From NCBI GenBank assembly GCA_023259675.1, contig JALRGT010000009.1:37254-101253 (forward strand): 64,000 nucleotides of DNA. The letters are read 5' to 3'. A program made the translations under genes and the position numbers. Positions 1 to 9,415 of the stretch are shown piece by piece. The stretch is from Flavobacterium sp. (GTDB lineage Bacteria > Bacteroidota > Bacteroidia > Flavobacteriales > Flavobacteriaceae). The notes beneath the pieces are model-generated. The model saw only the letters and a list, made by a program, of their open reading frames with translations. It had not been told where the DNA came from and searched no databases. Position 1 is the stretch's first letter. Each line of letters opens with the position of its first letter.

Positions 1-894
1 TTATTTAAATACCAAGCACAGCAAGCACTAATAGAATTGTTATTAACGATAGATTCTAAAGTCCCTCGTTTTGTTTTGGCTGATTCGTTACGGTTAAAAC
101 AAATCTTGGTGAATTTGGTTGGCAATTCCTTGAAATTTACAACCAAAGGTAAGATAGAATTAATTATCACTCAGGTTAGCGTTCTAAAAAATAATCTTTC
201 AGAAATAAAATTTTCCGTAAAAGATACCGGAATAGGTATCAAAGAAGCCAATCAGAAAAAGATATTTAATTCATTTGAACAAGAAGACAGTTCTACGACG
301 CGTAGATTTGGTGGTTCGGGATTGGGTTTGACCATTTCGAATCAGCTTTTAGGATTGAGTAACAGCAAATTAAATCTGATTAGTAAATACGGAGAAGGAA
401 GTCATTTTTTCTTTACTTTAAAATTTAAAATACCTGCAAAAAAAGAAGGGGAAGGAGTCATTTCAGATGATTGTTTTAATGACGAATTGATTTCTATTGT
501 TAATAACTCAGAGTCTTTTAAAATTTTAATTGTTGAAGATAACAAAATCAACATGCTGTTAGCCAAAACATTGGTTAAAAAAATTATTCCCAACAGTATT
601 ATCTATGAATCATTTGATGGACAGGATGGAGTTCAAAAAGCCAATGAAACTGTTCCGCATTTAATTTTAATGGATATGCAAATGCCGGTTATGAATGGTT
701 GTGAAGCGACTGTTAAAATTCGAAGTTGTAAGTCATTGAGTACTATTCCGATAATTGCTTTGACTGCTGGAATAATGAATGGCGAGAAAGAAGAATGTAT
801 TAAATCAGGGATGGATGATTATGTATCTAAACCGATTATAGCCAAAGAACTCCAACAAGTATTGATTAAGTGGGTTGGTAATTCTATTTATTAG
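1..894 (+). CDS. Hybrid histidine kinase, C-terminal part (5' end outside window)
   Basis: The reading frame is open from base 1, so the gene starts upstream; the TTG at 37 is internal, because residues encoded before it align with the matching part of the kinase at 4573-6315. What remains is an HATPase domain (N box NLVGNSLKFT, G1 DTGIGI, G2 GGSGLGLTIS) followed by a receiver domain with acidic pocket VEDN, phosphoacceptor Asp in LILMDMQMPVMNG, and the conserved Lys in YVSKPI. The HisKA domain and sensor part are not visible. It is presumably a cytoplasmic kinase passing phosphate from HisKA to its own receiver. It precedes a CheB-CheR fusion and is a clear paralogue of the kinase on the other side of that gene, which suggests local duplication. 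The signal is unknown. Confidence 0.93.
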   Translation, partial: LFKYQAQQALIELLLTIDSKVPRFVLADSLRLKQILVNLVGNSLKFTTKGKIELIITQVSVLKNNLSEIKFSVKDTGIGIKEANQKKIFNSFEQEDSSTTRRFGGSGLGLTISNQLLGLSNSKLNLISKYGEGSHFFFTLKFKIPAKKEGEGVISDDCFNDELISIVNNSESFKILIVEDNKINMLLAKTLVKKIIPNSIIYESFDGQDGVQKANETVPHLILMDMQMPVMNGCEATVKIRSCKSLSTIPIIALTAGIMNGEKEECIKSGMDDYVSKPIIAKELQQVLIKWVGNSIY

Positions 895-1159
895 ATTAAT
901 GATGTCGATTGTTTGTTAAGTGCTTTATTCCTTTTTTTGTTTGAATGTAAATCAAGTTATCCATCTTAAGGTATTGTTATTCTTTCTAGAAAAAAACATC
1001 TATTTTTAAAGCAAAGTACTAAATAAATATAAAAATTAATATTGAGTTATATTATTGAGAATATCTTATATTTATAGGGTTTTACTAATAGCAATACGGT
1101 TGAATTAGAAATATAACAATATAAACAAAAAAAGACAGGAATAAAGCACAATTACAAAT

Positions 1160-4100
1160 ATGAAATTAAATACTGGCAAGCATACGACTAATAGAAATTC
1201 CCAAATCTTAAAAGTCTATTCAAAAAGTTATGAGCCTAAGGTTGCCGATGAAAAATTCCCAATAGTAGGTATTGGAGCTTCAGCAGGTGGTTTGGAAGCG
1301 TTTGAATTGTTTTTTAATAATTTGCCCATAACCACTGGAATGGCTTTTGTGATTATTCAACATCTCGATCCTAACCATGAAGGAATCTTACCGGAATTAA
1401 TCCAAAGAAAGACAGGAATGAAAGTTTTGCAGGCAAGTGATCGGTTAAAAGTGAAACCAAATAACGTATATGTAATTCCGCCTAATAAAAGTTTATCCAT
1501 ACTAAATGGAATATTACATCTGTTTGACCCCGTAGAAATCAGAGGACTGCGATTGCCAATTGATATTTTCTTTCGTTCTCTTGCTGCCGATCGTAAAGAA
1601 AAAAGCGTAGGAATAATTTTGTCAGGAATGGGATCTGACGGCTGTCTTGGTATAAGGGCCATTAAAGAACAAAATGGGTTAGTGATGGTTCAAGAGCCTT
1701 CTTCCGCAAAATTTGACAGTATGCCCGCTAATGCAATCCGTGCAGTTACCGTAGATATTATAGCTCCTGTTGAAGAATTACCAGCCAAACTTATTGAATT
1801 TTTGAAATTTTTCCCTATAAAAACAACAAAAATTGAGATAAAGGACAAAAGCAATATAGAGAAGATAGTAATCTTACTTCGGGATCAATCAGGACATGAT
1901 TTCTCAATGTATAAAAAAAGTACTTTAATGCGCCGTATAGAGCGCCGAAAAGGTATCCACGGATTTGAAGATTTAAATAAATATGTTCGCTTTTTGCAGA
2001 AAAATCCAAGGGAAGTGGAACTTCTTTTTAATGAATTGCTGATTGGTGTTACGAGCTTTTTTCGCGACACTGCCGTTTGGAAAAAATTTAAAGAGGAAAT
2101 TCTTCCTAATTACTTAAAAAATCTTCCCGATAATTACATGTTAAGGGCATGGGTAACTGCTTGTTCAACGGGCGAAGAGGCTTATTCATTAGCAATCCTT
2201 TTTAAAGAAGTTTTAAGTGAAATGGAAAATGATAGAGGGTTGTCATTACAGATATTCGCTTCTGACATAGATATACACGCCATTGAAAAAGCACGCAAAG
2301 GTTTTTTTTCAAGTAATATTGTGGCAGATGTATCTCCTGAGCGCATCAACAAGTATTTTAAACCCGAAGCTGAAGGGTTTCGTGTGAATTCAGATATACG
2401 TGAAATGTTAGTTTTTGCGCCCCATGATTTGATTAAGGATCCACCTTTTACTAAATTGGATCTACTCACATGCCGCAATATGCTTATCTACATGGAGCCT
2501 CCATTGCAAAAAAAATTAATGGCATTGTTTAATTATAGTCTGAAACCAGACGGTATTATGTTACTCGGTACAGCAGAAACACTGGGACAAAATAACACTG
2601 ATTTTGAAATAATAGATTCCAGATTGAAATTTTTTAAAAAAACAAAAACCTCAAAATTAGCTGAATTTATAGATTTCCCAAGTTCCTTTAAAGGTGACAA
2701 AAAGAAATTGATTATGAATAAGCCTAAGCCTAAAATGACTGAAAACATACAAACTTTAGCAGACCAACTTTTACTTCAAAGGTTTGCACCCGCCAGTGTT
2801 CTGGTTAACGAAAATGGAGATATTTTATATATTACGGGAAGGACAGGAAAATACCTTGAGCCTGTTGCAGGAAAGGCAAATTGGAACATTCATGCCATGG
2901 CTAGAGAAGGGTTACGTAATGTGCTTCCGGGGGCTTTTAGAAAAGCTAAAAAAACTTTTGAACCAGTTGTCATTTCTAAAATAAAGATCGGTAATGATGG
3001 CAGTTTTGTTCTTGCGGATGTAACACTTCAGCGAATTGAAAGTCCTGAAGAAATAAAAGGCATGATTTTCATTGTTTTTAATGAATTGCCCAAGATATTA
3101 GAATCTGATTCTTTGAATATGAAATCAAATATTCAATTTGGAAAGGACGAGTTAAAGGAATTGGAAGCAGAATTAAAGCAAAGTAATATCGATCTTCAAA
3201 TTACCCGAGAAGAAATGCAAACTTCCCAGGAAGAACTTAAATCATCTAATGAAGAGTTGCAATCTACCAATGAGGAATTGCAATCAACGAACGAAGAGCT
3301 TACAACTTCTAAAGAAGAAATGCAGAGCTTAAATGAAGAATTGCAAACTATTAATGCAGAACTCCAAAGCAAATTAATTGATTTTGAACAGGCAAATAAT
3401 GATATGAAAAATTTGCTTAACAGTACTGATATAGCGACTCTTTTTCTCGACATGGATTTAAATATTCGTAGATTTACTGATCCAGTTTGCAAAATATTTA
3501 AATTAAGAACATCAGATATTGGAAGGCCTTTTACCGATTTGGTAACCGAATTGGAATATCCGGAAATGAAATTACATGCGCTGGAAGTAATCAAGAATCT
3601 TACGCCAATACAAACGAAAGTTTCAACCAAAGATGGAAGATGGTTTTATGTTAAGATCATACCCTATCGTACTTTGGATGACAGGATAGATGGATTGGTA
3701 ATTACTTTTATAGATATTACTTCATCAAAAACAGCAGAAGAAGCACTTAATTACGAAAATAGATACCTTCGCTTATTTGAATCGACCAAAGACGGAATAC
3801 TTATTCTTAATGCCGAAACTGGAAAAATTATTGATGTAAATCCATTTTTGATTAAAAAACTGGGCTATTCACATGAACAATTTTTGCAAAAAACAATTTG
3901 GGAAATTGGATTGTTTAAAGATATAAAAGTAAATAAAGATAAGTTTTTAGAATTGCAAAGTGAAAATTTTGTTCAATATGAAAATTTACCGCTTGAAACA
4001 GCAAATGGGAAAATAATTAATGTTGAGTTTGTCAGTACTGTTTTTGCCGTAAATAACAATAAGATAATTCAGTGTATCGTAAGAGAGATTGCTGATGAAC

Positions 4101-4504
4101 AAAAGATAAATGATTCATTGATAATTTCTCCTGAATCTCATTATCGTCATCTTTTCGAATCCATAAATGAGGGAGTGCTATTCATCGACGCAAATGCTGG
4201 GACAGTAATTGACATTAATGAATATTTAATTAATCTATTAGGATATCCTAAGGAATATTTTTTTGAAAAACAAATTTGGGAAATGGAGTTTTTTAAGGCA
4301 ATAGTTCCCAATAAAGATAAATTTTTGGAATTACAACAAAGAGAATTTATTAATTATGAAGATGTTCTCATTAAAGTTGCCAATGGTAATAAAATATTTA
4401 TTGAATTCATTAGCAATATATATTACAAAGATTATGATAAGATAATTCAATGTTTTATTCATGAAGTGAACAAACCAAAGCTAACTAAAGCCAGTTTGAA
4501 ATAA
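1160..4504 (+). CDS. CheB-CheR-PAS fusion protein (methylesterase/methyltransferase signalling protein)
   Basis: This 1114-residue protein has a CheB methylesterase domain at about 33-215 with candidate triad Ser41 (GASAGGLEAF), His68 (IQHLDPNHEG) and Asp160 (GMGSDG). A CheR methyltransferase domain follows at about 240-500, with the SAM site ACSTGEEAYS at 334-343 and CRNMLIYM at 438-445. A Glu/Gln-rich heptad coiled coil spans about 665-750 (repeats of EELQSTNEEL), then come three PAS-like domains to the end. There is no membrane segment. Such fusions are known in bacteria without classical chemotaxis clusters and are usually tied to PAS or histidine-kinase signalling; no MCP, CheA or CheW is visible here. 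The gene sits 68 bp before a hybrid kinase, with which it probably works. The last two PAS-like units resemble each other (both contain an IWE-E-FKxI stretch), suggesting internal duplication. Confidence 0.93.
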   Translation: MKLNTGKHTTNRNSQILKVYSKSYEPKVADEKFPIVGIGASAGGLEAFELFFNNLPITTGMAFVIIQHLDPNHEGILPELIQRKTGMKVLQASDRLKVKPNNVYVIPPNKSLSILNGILHLFDPVEIRGLRLPIDIFFRSLAADRKEKSVGIILSGMGSDGCLGIRAIKEQNGLVMVQEPSSAKFDSMPANAIRAVTVDIIAPVEELPAKLIEFLKFFPIKTTKIEIKDKSNIEKIVILLRDQSGHDFSMYKKSTLMRRIERRKGIHGFEDLNKYVRFLQKNPREVELLFNELLIGVTSFFRDTAVWKKFKEEILPNYLKNLPDNYMLRAWVTACSTGEEAYSLAILFKEVLSEMENDRGLSLQIFASDIDIHAIEKARKGFFSSNIVADVSPERINKYFKPEAEGFRVNSDIREMLVFAPHDLIKDPPFTKLDLLTCRNMLIYMEPPLQKKLMALFNYSLKPDGIMLLGTAETLGQNNTDFEIIDSRLKFFKKTKTSKLAEFIDFPSSFKGDKKKLIMNKPKPKMTENIQTLADQLLLQRFAPASVLVNENGDILYITGRTGKYLEPVAGKANWNIHAMAREGLRNVLPGAFRKAKKTFEPVVISKIKIGNDGSFVLADVTLQRIESPEEIKGMIFIVFNELPKILESDSLNMKSNIQFGKDELKELEAELKQSNIDLQITREEMQTSQEELKSSNEELQSTNEELQSTNEELTTSKEEMQSLNEELQTINAELQSKLIDFEQANNDMKNLLNSTDIATLFLDMDLNIRRFTDPVCKIFKLRTSDIGRPFTDLVTELEYPEMKLHALEVIKNLTPIQTKVSTKDGRWFYVKIIPYRTLDDRIDGLVITFIDITSSKTAEEALNYENRYLRLFESTKDGILILNAETGKIIDVNPFLIKKLGYSHEQFLQKTIWEIGLFKDIKVNKDKFLELQSENFVQYENLPLETANGKIINVEFVSTVFAVNNNKIIQCIVREIADEQKINDSLIISPESHYRHLFESINEGVLFIDANAGTVIDINEYLINLLGYPKEYFFEKQIWEMEFFKAIVPNKDKFLELQQREFINYEDVLIKVANGNKIFIEFISNIYYKDYDKIIQCFIHEVNKPKLTKASLK

Positions 4505-4572
4505 GCAAAAAAAAATGATTTTTTCTATAATATGTCAAATGATAAACAGTATTTTAATAACAGTAAGAAATC

Positions 4573-6315
4573 ATGAAAAATTTAGTGGACAAATTAAAAG
4601 TAGCTCAACTTCTTCGAGAAAAAGCCGAAAAAAGTCTTAAGATAAAAATTTCAAAAATGAAATTGAATATATCAGAAGTTGAAGCAATGAGACTTTTTCA
4701 TGAGCTAGAAGTGCATCAAATTGAACTGGAAATGCAAAATGATGAACTTTTGTTTGCTATTGAGCAAACAGAAATAGCGACTGAAAAATTTATCGAATTA
4801 TATGATTTTTTACCTTCAGCCTACTTTAATCTCTCTAAAGAAGGGAATGTGATTTCTGTAAATTTGTCCGGTTCACAATTGTTAGGGAAAGAACGGATTA
4901 ATTTAATTAACAGTCGACTCGGTTTTTTTATTTCAGATGACACCAAACCTGTTTTTAATCTTTTTTTGGAGAAAGTATTTGAAAATAAAATAAAAGAATC
5001 ATGTGAAGTCGTTTTACTTTCTGATGAAGCTAAACCCAGTTATATATTATTTACAGGCAGGATATCTGAGGATAATAATCAATGCCACATAATTGGGTTA
5101 GATATTACCGAAAGAAAATTGATCGAAATGGAATTATTAAAGGCTAAAAGCGAATCACAGGCAGCAAATAAGGCCAAAACGGATTTTCTGGCAAATATGA
5201 GTCATGAGATACGAACACCATTAAATGGAATAATTGGTTTTACAGATTTATTAATGAAATCCAATCTGGATGACATTCAAAAGATATACATGTCCACCAT
5301 TAACGAATCAGCCAATACATTGATTCATATTGTTAATGAAGTTTTAGATTTTTCTAAAATTGAGGCAGGTAAATTTGAACTTGAAATTGCCGAAACAAAT
5401 CTTTTTGAGTTATTGAATCAGGTCATAAATTTATTTAAATATCAAACTATGCAAAAAAAAATAGATTTGATATTAAATATAGATGATAATGTTACCCAAT
5501 TTATTAAAGCCGATGGGATAAGGCTAAAACAAGTATTGGTGAATTTATTAAGTAATGCCTTGAAATTCATAAATTCCGGAGCGATTACTTTGGACGTTAA
5601 TGAAACCCCTTCCTCAAATAAATGTTATTCAACAATTAACTTTTCAGTTAAAGATACAGGCATAGGAATAGAAGAAAGCAATAGAGAAAAAATATTTGAA
5701 TCTTTTATTCAAGGTGACACTTCAACCAGCAGACGGTTTGGAGGTACGGGATTGGGACTGACTATTTCAAATCAACTTCTTTATTTAATGGGGAGTAAGT
5801 TGAATTTAAAGAGTAAATTAGGGCAGGGAAGTAATTTTTTCTTTACCGTTAAATTCAAAAGAGTATGTCATAAAGGAATTAGTGCAGTTGGATGTAATGA
5901 TCTTGAAAATGATGATGAAAAAAATCTTTTAGAAAATTTAAATTATAATAAAATTTTAATAGTAGAGGATAATAAAATTAATATGTTTTTAGCCAAGACA
6001 CTGATAAAAAGAATAATTCCTAATTGTAAAATAATTGAAGCTATAGATGGAAATGAAGCCGTCGAAAAATATAGTATGGAACAACCGGATATCATATTAA
6101 TGGATATTCAGATGCCCAACAAAAATGGCTATGAAGCCACAGATGAGATAAGAAAAATTAATGTTTCTAAAAATACCCCAATAATTGCCCTAACAGCAGG
6201 AATATTAAAAGAAGAAAAAGAAAAATGTTTCGAATCGGGGATGGATGATTATTTACCAAAGCCAATTATCCTTTCAGATTTGGAGGAAATATTGCACAAG
6301 TGGAATAATAAATAG
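4573..6315 (+). CDS. PAS-containing hybrid histidine kinase
   Basis: This 580-residue soluble kinase has an N-terminal helical stretch (about 1-70), a PAS-like domain (about 75-182), a HisKA domain with phosphoacceptor His211 in MSHEIRTPLNG, an HATPase domain (N box NLLSNALKF at 324-332, DTGIGI at 361-366, GGTGLGLTIS about 390-399) and a C-terminal receiver with Asp511 (ILMDIQMP) and Lys563 (PKP). The first 70 residues contain an ELEVHQIELEMQNDEL stretch common in cytoplasmic PAS kinases. There is no output domain after the receiver, so phosphate probably goes to a separate Hpt protein or the kinase acts by protein contact. It is a paralogue of the kinase at 1-894, and it is co-oriented with and close to the CheB-CheR-PAS gene. 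Confidence 0.95.
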   Translation: MKNLVDKLKVAQLLREKAEKSLKIKISKMKLNISEVEAMRLFHELEVHQIELEMQNDELLFAIEQTEIATEKFIELYDFLPSAYFNLSKEGNVISVNLSGSQLLGKERINLINSRLGFFISDDTKPVFNLFLEKVFENKIKESCEVVLLSDEAKPSYILFTGRISEDNNQCHIIGLDITERKLIEMELLKAKSESQAANKAKTDFLANMSHEIRTPLNGIIGFTDLLMKSNLDDIQKIYMSTINESANTLIHIVNEVLDFSKIEAGKFELEIAETNLFELLNQVINLFKYQTMQKKIDLILNIDDNVTQFIKADGIRLKQVLVNLLSNALKFINSGAITLDVNETPSSNKCYSTINFSVKDTGIGIEESNREKIFESFIQGDTSTSRRFGGTGLGLTISNQLLYLMGSKLNLKSKLGQGSNFFFTVKFKRVCHKGISAVGCNDLENDDEKNLLENLNYNKILIVEDNKINMFLAKTLIKRIIPNCKIIEAIDGNEAVEKYSMEQPDIILMDIQMPNKNGYEATDEIRKINVSKNTPIIALTAGILKEEKEKCFESGMDDYLPKPIILSDLEEILHKWNNK

Positions 6316-6373
6316 TTTTGGACTTGATTTGAGACTACATTTTAAATTATTGTTTGAAAGTTTTGTTGGTTCA

Positions 6374-7498
6374 TTAATTCGTTTTCTTATAACTCCAAAC
6401 AGCAAAACCATTTATTGCAAATGCATAAAAGGCGATAATAAAAAAGGGAGTTGAAATATCTGAAAAAGAAGCTCCTTTTAATAATATCATTCTAATAATT
6501 GTCACATAATAGCGAATAGGATTGAATAAAGTTATCGTTTGTGCCCATCCAGGCATACTTTCTATTGGAGTAAATAATCCACTCATCAAAATAAATAATA
6601 CGGCAAAAAACCAAGCGATAAACATGGCTTGTTGTTGGGTTTCGGTATGATTGGAAATAAACAAACCAATACCAAGAACAACGAATAAATAGACCGAGGT
6701 AAACAAATAAATCAATCCAATATTTCCAAGCATGGGAACATTGAAAATGGTCTTGGCAATCAATAATCCAACGGTTAAAATTATTAATCCCAATACCCAA
6801 AACGGAAATAATTTTCCGATTATGAATTGGTGTTTTTTTATGGGAGTTACATTAATTTGTTCTAAAGTTCCTATTTCTTTTTCCCGTACGATGTTCATTG
6901 AAGATAAAAACAAGGAAAGCATGGTTACCAATAAAACCAATATTCCGGGTACCATAAACGTTTTGTAATTCAGGGTTTTATTGTACCAAAAAGAAGGAAT
7001 GGCAATGATGTTTTCCGGTTGTATAAAAGTGCCGTCAGTATAACGCATCAATTGGGTTTGAATGTTTTGATTGAAGGAGGCAATAATCTGTGAAATATAA
7101 ACATTTTCCACTCCGGCAGCCGCTCCATCTATAGCATTAATACTAACCGATAAACTGGCTTTTTTGTCCTTTAAAATTGTCCGTTCAAAATAATTGGGAA
7201 TTTCCAGAATGACATCTACTGTTCCTTTTTGCATTGCTAGATTGGCTTCCTTTTTAGTAGAAAAATGGGCTATGGTTTTAAAATAGTTTGACGCTTGAAA
7301 TTTGCTGATTAATTCTCTGGAAGCAGCGGAATGGTCGTTGTCTATATATGAAAATTTGATGTTTTTTACCTCAAAACTGGCCGCATTAGAAAGTATAAGT
7401 AATTGGACCAATGGTAGTATAAAAATAATGGGCAGCATCGATTTATTCCTAAATATTTGCCGGAATTCTTTTTGGATGATGAATAATATTGTTTTCAT
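6374..7498 (-). CDS. ABC-2 type transporter permease (YbhR/YbhS-like)
   Basis: This 374-residue membrane protein begins with a cytoplasmic FIIQKEFRQIFRNKSML stretch and a first membrane helix. A large extracytoplasmic loop follows (about 50-170), then five hydrophobic segments in the C-terminal half, the usual ABC-2 membrane layout. The NIVREKEIGTLEQI motif after the second helix is typical of the family (compare SITREKELGTMEV in the next gene). It is the last gene of the leftward operon and pairs with the permease at 7532-8638 to form a heterodimeric exporter driven by the two ATPases upstream. The substrate is unknown; E. coli YbhFSR homologues have been linked to drug and cation export. 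Confidence 0.92.
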   Translation of the reverse strand: MKTILFIIQKEFRQIFRNKSMLPIIFILPLVQLLILSNAASFEVKNIKFSYIDNDHSAASRELISKFQASNYFKTIAHFSTKKEANLAMQKGTVDVILEIPNYFERTILKDKKASLSVSINAIDGAAAGVENVYISQIIASFNQNIQTQLMRYTDGTFIQPENIIAIPSFWYNKTLNYKTFMVPGILVLLVTMLSLFLSSMNIVREKEIGTLEQINVTPIKKHQFIIGKLFPFWVLGLIILTVGLLIAKTIFNVPMLGNIGLIYLFTSVYLFVVLGIGLFISNHTETQQQAMFIAWFFAVLFILMSGLFTPIESMPGWAQTITLFNPIRYYVTIIRMILLKGASFSDISTPFFIIAFYAFAINGFAVWSYKKTN

Positions 7499-7531
7499 AA
7501 TTTAGTTTAGAAGTTGCAAAGTCACCATTTT

Positions 7532-8638
7532 TTACTCCAATCGTATTTTATATTTTTTAATACTTAGCAGTATAAAAAACAAAGTCATTCCCATAAGAAT
7601 GAGCGTTTCTTTCCAAATGACTGCAATTGTTGCCCCTTTAAGCATAATGGCTTTAATGATGATGATAAACCATTTGGCCGGTATAATATTACTGATGATT
7701 TGCAAGGGGAATGGCATACTCGATATGGGAAAAATAAATCCCGAAAGGATAATGACCGGTAACATGAGCCCCATTAGAGACAGCATCATTGCGGTTTGTT
7801 GCGAATTTGCCATCGTAGAGATCAATATACCCAGAGACAAAGCAGTGATGATAAACAAAATACTTTCTGATGCCAACAAAATTAAACTTCCTTCGATGGG
7901 CATTTCAAAAACAAAAAAGCCCAAAAGTAAAATGATGGAGGCATTTATGATAGAAAGAAAAATATAAGGAAATACTTTTCCGATGATAACCTGAAAAGGT
8001 TTTAACGGCGAGACTAAAAGTACTTCCATCGTTCCCAATTCTTTTTCTCTTGTGATAGAAATAGAAGTCATCATGGCCGAAACAAGCATTAATATCACGG
8101 TCATGACTCCTGGAACAAAGTTAAACACGCTTTTAAGTTCCGGATTGTAATAGAGCTGGGTTTGGGTTTCTATTTGATAAGTGGGCTGATTTGTTCTGTT
8201 GATTTCGCGGGTATAATTTTGTAAGATGGCATTGATGTAATTCGTAATGGTATTGGCAATATTCGGGTCAGTAGCGTCGGTAATTACTTGGACCAAGGCT
8301 TGTTTTTGAGTTTGCATTTTTTTGATAAAATTTTTTTCAAAAACCAACACTGCTTTCACTTTTCCTTTTTTGAAAACACCTTCGATTTGATTTTCATTCT
8401 GTATTTCCTGTTCAATATGAAAATAGGGGGAAGCACTAATTTTATTGATAATTTGTTGTGTTTCGGTGTCTTTTGATTGATCCAGAATGGCAATGTCAAC
8501 ATTATTGATTTCATTGGTAATAGCAAAACCAAACAACATAATTTGAGCTATGGGCATACCGAAAAGGATAAACATAGAGCGTTTGTCACGAAAAATGTGA
8601 TAAAACTCTTTTTTGACAAAACCGATAAATCTTTTCAT
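7532..8638 (-). CDS. ABC-2 type transporter permease (YbhS/YbhR-like)
   Basis: This 368-residue paralogue of the downstream permease has an N-terminal cytoplasmic stretch (FVKKEFYHIFRDKRSM), one helix, an extracytoplasmic domain and a block of five C-terminal helices. The SITREKELGTMEVLLVSP motif is diagnostic of ABC-2 permeases. It lies 33 bp upstream of the second permease and 39 bp after the ATPase gene, so it is surely in one transcription unit. It should form a heterodimer with the 6374-7498 product. Confidence 0.93.
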   Translation of the reverse strand: MKRFIGFVKKEFYHIFRDKRSMFILFGMPIAQIMLFGFAITNEINNVDIAILDQSKDTETQQIINKISASPYFHIEQEIQNENQIEGVFKKGKVKAVLVFEKNFIKKMQTQKQALVQVITDATDPNIANTITNYINAILQNYTREINRTNQPTYQIETQTQLYYNPELKSVFNFVPGVMTVILMLVSAMMTSISITREKELGTMEVLLVSPLKPFQVIIGKVFPYIFLSIINASIILLLGFFVFEMPIEGSLILLASESILFIITALSLGILISTMANSQQTAMMLSLMGLMLPVIILSGFIFPISSMPFPLQIISNIIPAKWFIIIIKAIMLKGATIAVIWKETLILMGMTLFFILLSIKKYKIRLE

Positions 8639-8677
8639 TTTAAAAAATTTGTTTTTCAGTTCGAGCGCAGAGGAAAA

Positions 8678-9412
8678 CTATTCGATATTCCTTGCCAATT
8701 TTAAAAATACTTCATTCATGGAATCAACTTTATATTTTTCCTTCAAATTTTTAGGTGAATCCAAGGCTTCAATTTTACCTTCGACCATAATAGAAACCCG
8801 ATCACAATATTCGGCTTCATCCATATAATGTGTGGTCACGAAAATGGTGGTTCCTTTATTGGCTTCATGGTAAATCATTTCCCAAAATTGTCTTCTGGTT
8901 ATGGGATCAACACCACCGGTTGGCTCGTCCAGAAATACAATTTTTGGTTCGTGTAATAAAGCTACCGAAAATGCCAGTTTTTGCTTCCAACCCAAAGGCA
9001 GTGAACCTACGAGCTGGTCGGCGACTTCTTCGAGATGTAATTCCTGAATTAATTGAATTGTTTTTTCTTTGATTTCTTTTCGACCCAATCCATAAATTCC
9101 ACCAAAAAAAGTAATATTTTCCTTGATCGTTAAATCATCATACATGGAAAAGCGTTGACTCATATAGCCAATGTTTTTCTTGACCATTTCGGCATTCTTT
9201 TTTACATCAAAACCCGCCACTTGAGCTTCTCCAGCTGTCGGTTTTGAAATCCCAATCAACATCTTCATTGCCGTTGTTTTTCCAGCACCGTTAGCACCAA
9301 GGAATCCAAATATTTCTCCTTTGGAAACTTCAAAAGAAATGCCATCCACAGCGGTAAAATTGCCGAATTTTTTGCTAAGGTTTTTAACGGATATGATTTT
9401 TTCTTTTTCCAA
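8678..9412 (-). CDS. ABC transporter ATP-binding protein with non-canonical signature motif
   Basis: This 244-residue ATPase has Walker A GANGAGKTT at about 39-47, Walker B IVFLDEPTGG, and a His switch in TTHYMDEAEYCDR. The signature region reads SLPLGWKQKLAF instead of LSGGQ, a substitution often seen in one half of YbhF-like twin ATPases. It is separated by only 3 bp from the other ATPase gene (9416-10327), which carries a normal LSGGMKQK. In E. coli YbhF the two nucleotide-binding domains are fused in one chain; here they are separate genes. The pair is expected to give one consensus and one degenerate ATP site. Confidence 0.94.
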   Translation of the reverse strand: MEKEKIISVKNLSKKFGNFTAVDGISFEVSKGEIFGFLGANGAGKTTAMKMLIGISKPTAGEAQVAGFDVKKNAEMVKKNIGYMSQRFSMYDDLTIKENITFFGGIYGLGRKEIKEKTIQLIQELHLEEVADQLVGSLPLGWKQKLAFSVALLHEPKIVFLDEPTGGVDPITRRQFWEMIYHEANKGTTIFVTTHYMDEAEYCDRVSIMVEGKIEALDSPKNLKEKYKVDSMNEVFLKLARNIE

Positions 9413-9415
9413 AAT

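Noticed and set aside
3196..3630. 144-codon minus-strand ORF inside the CheB-CheR-PAS gene
   Set aside because: It is the reverse reading of the repetitive coiled-coil and PAS coding region; its Ser-rich composition reflects the opposite strand of Glu/Asn codons.
6492..6800. 102-codon ORF within the ABC permease gene, same strand
   Set aside because: It is an overlapping alternative frame of a clear permease with membrane helices; no family match is apparent.
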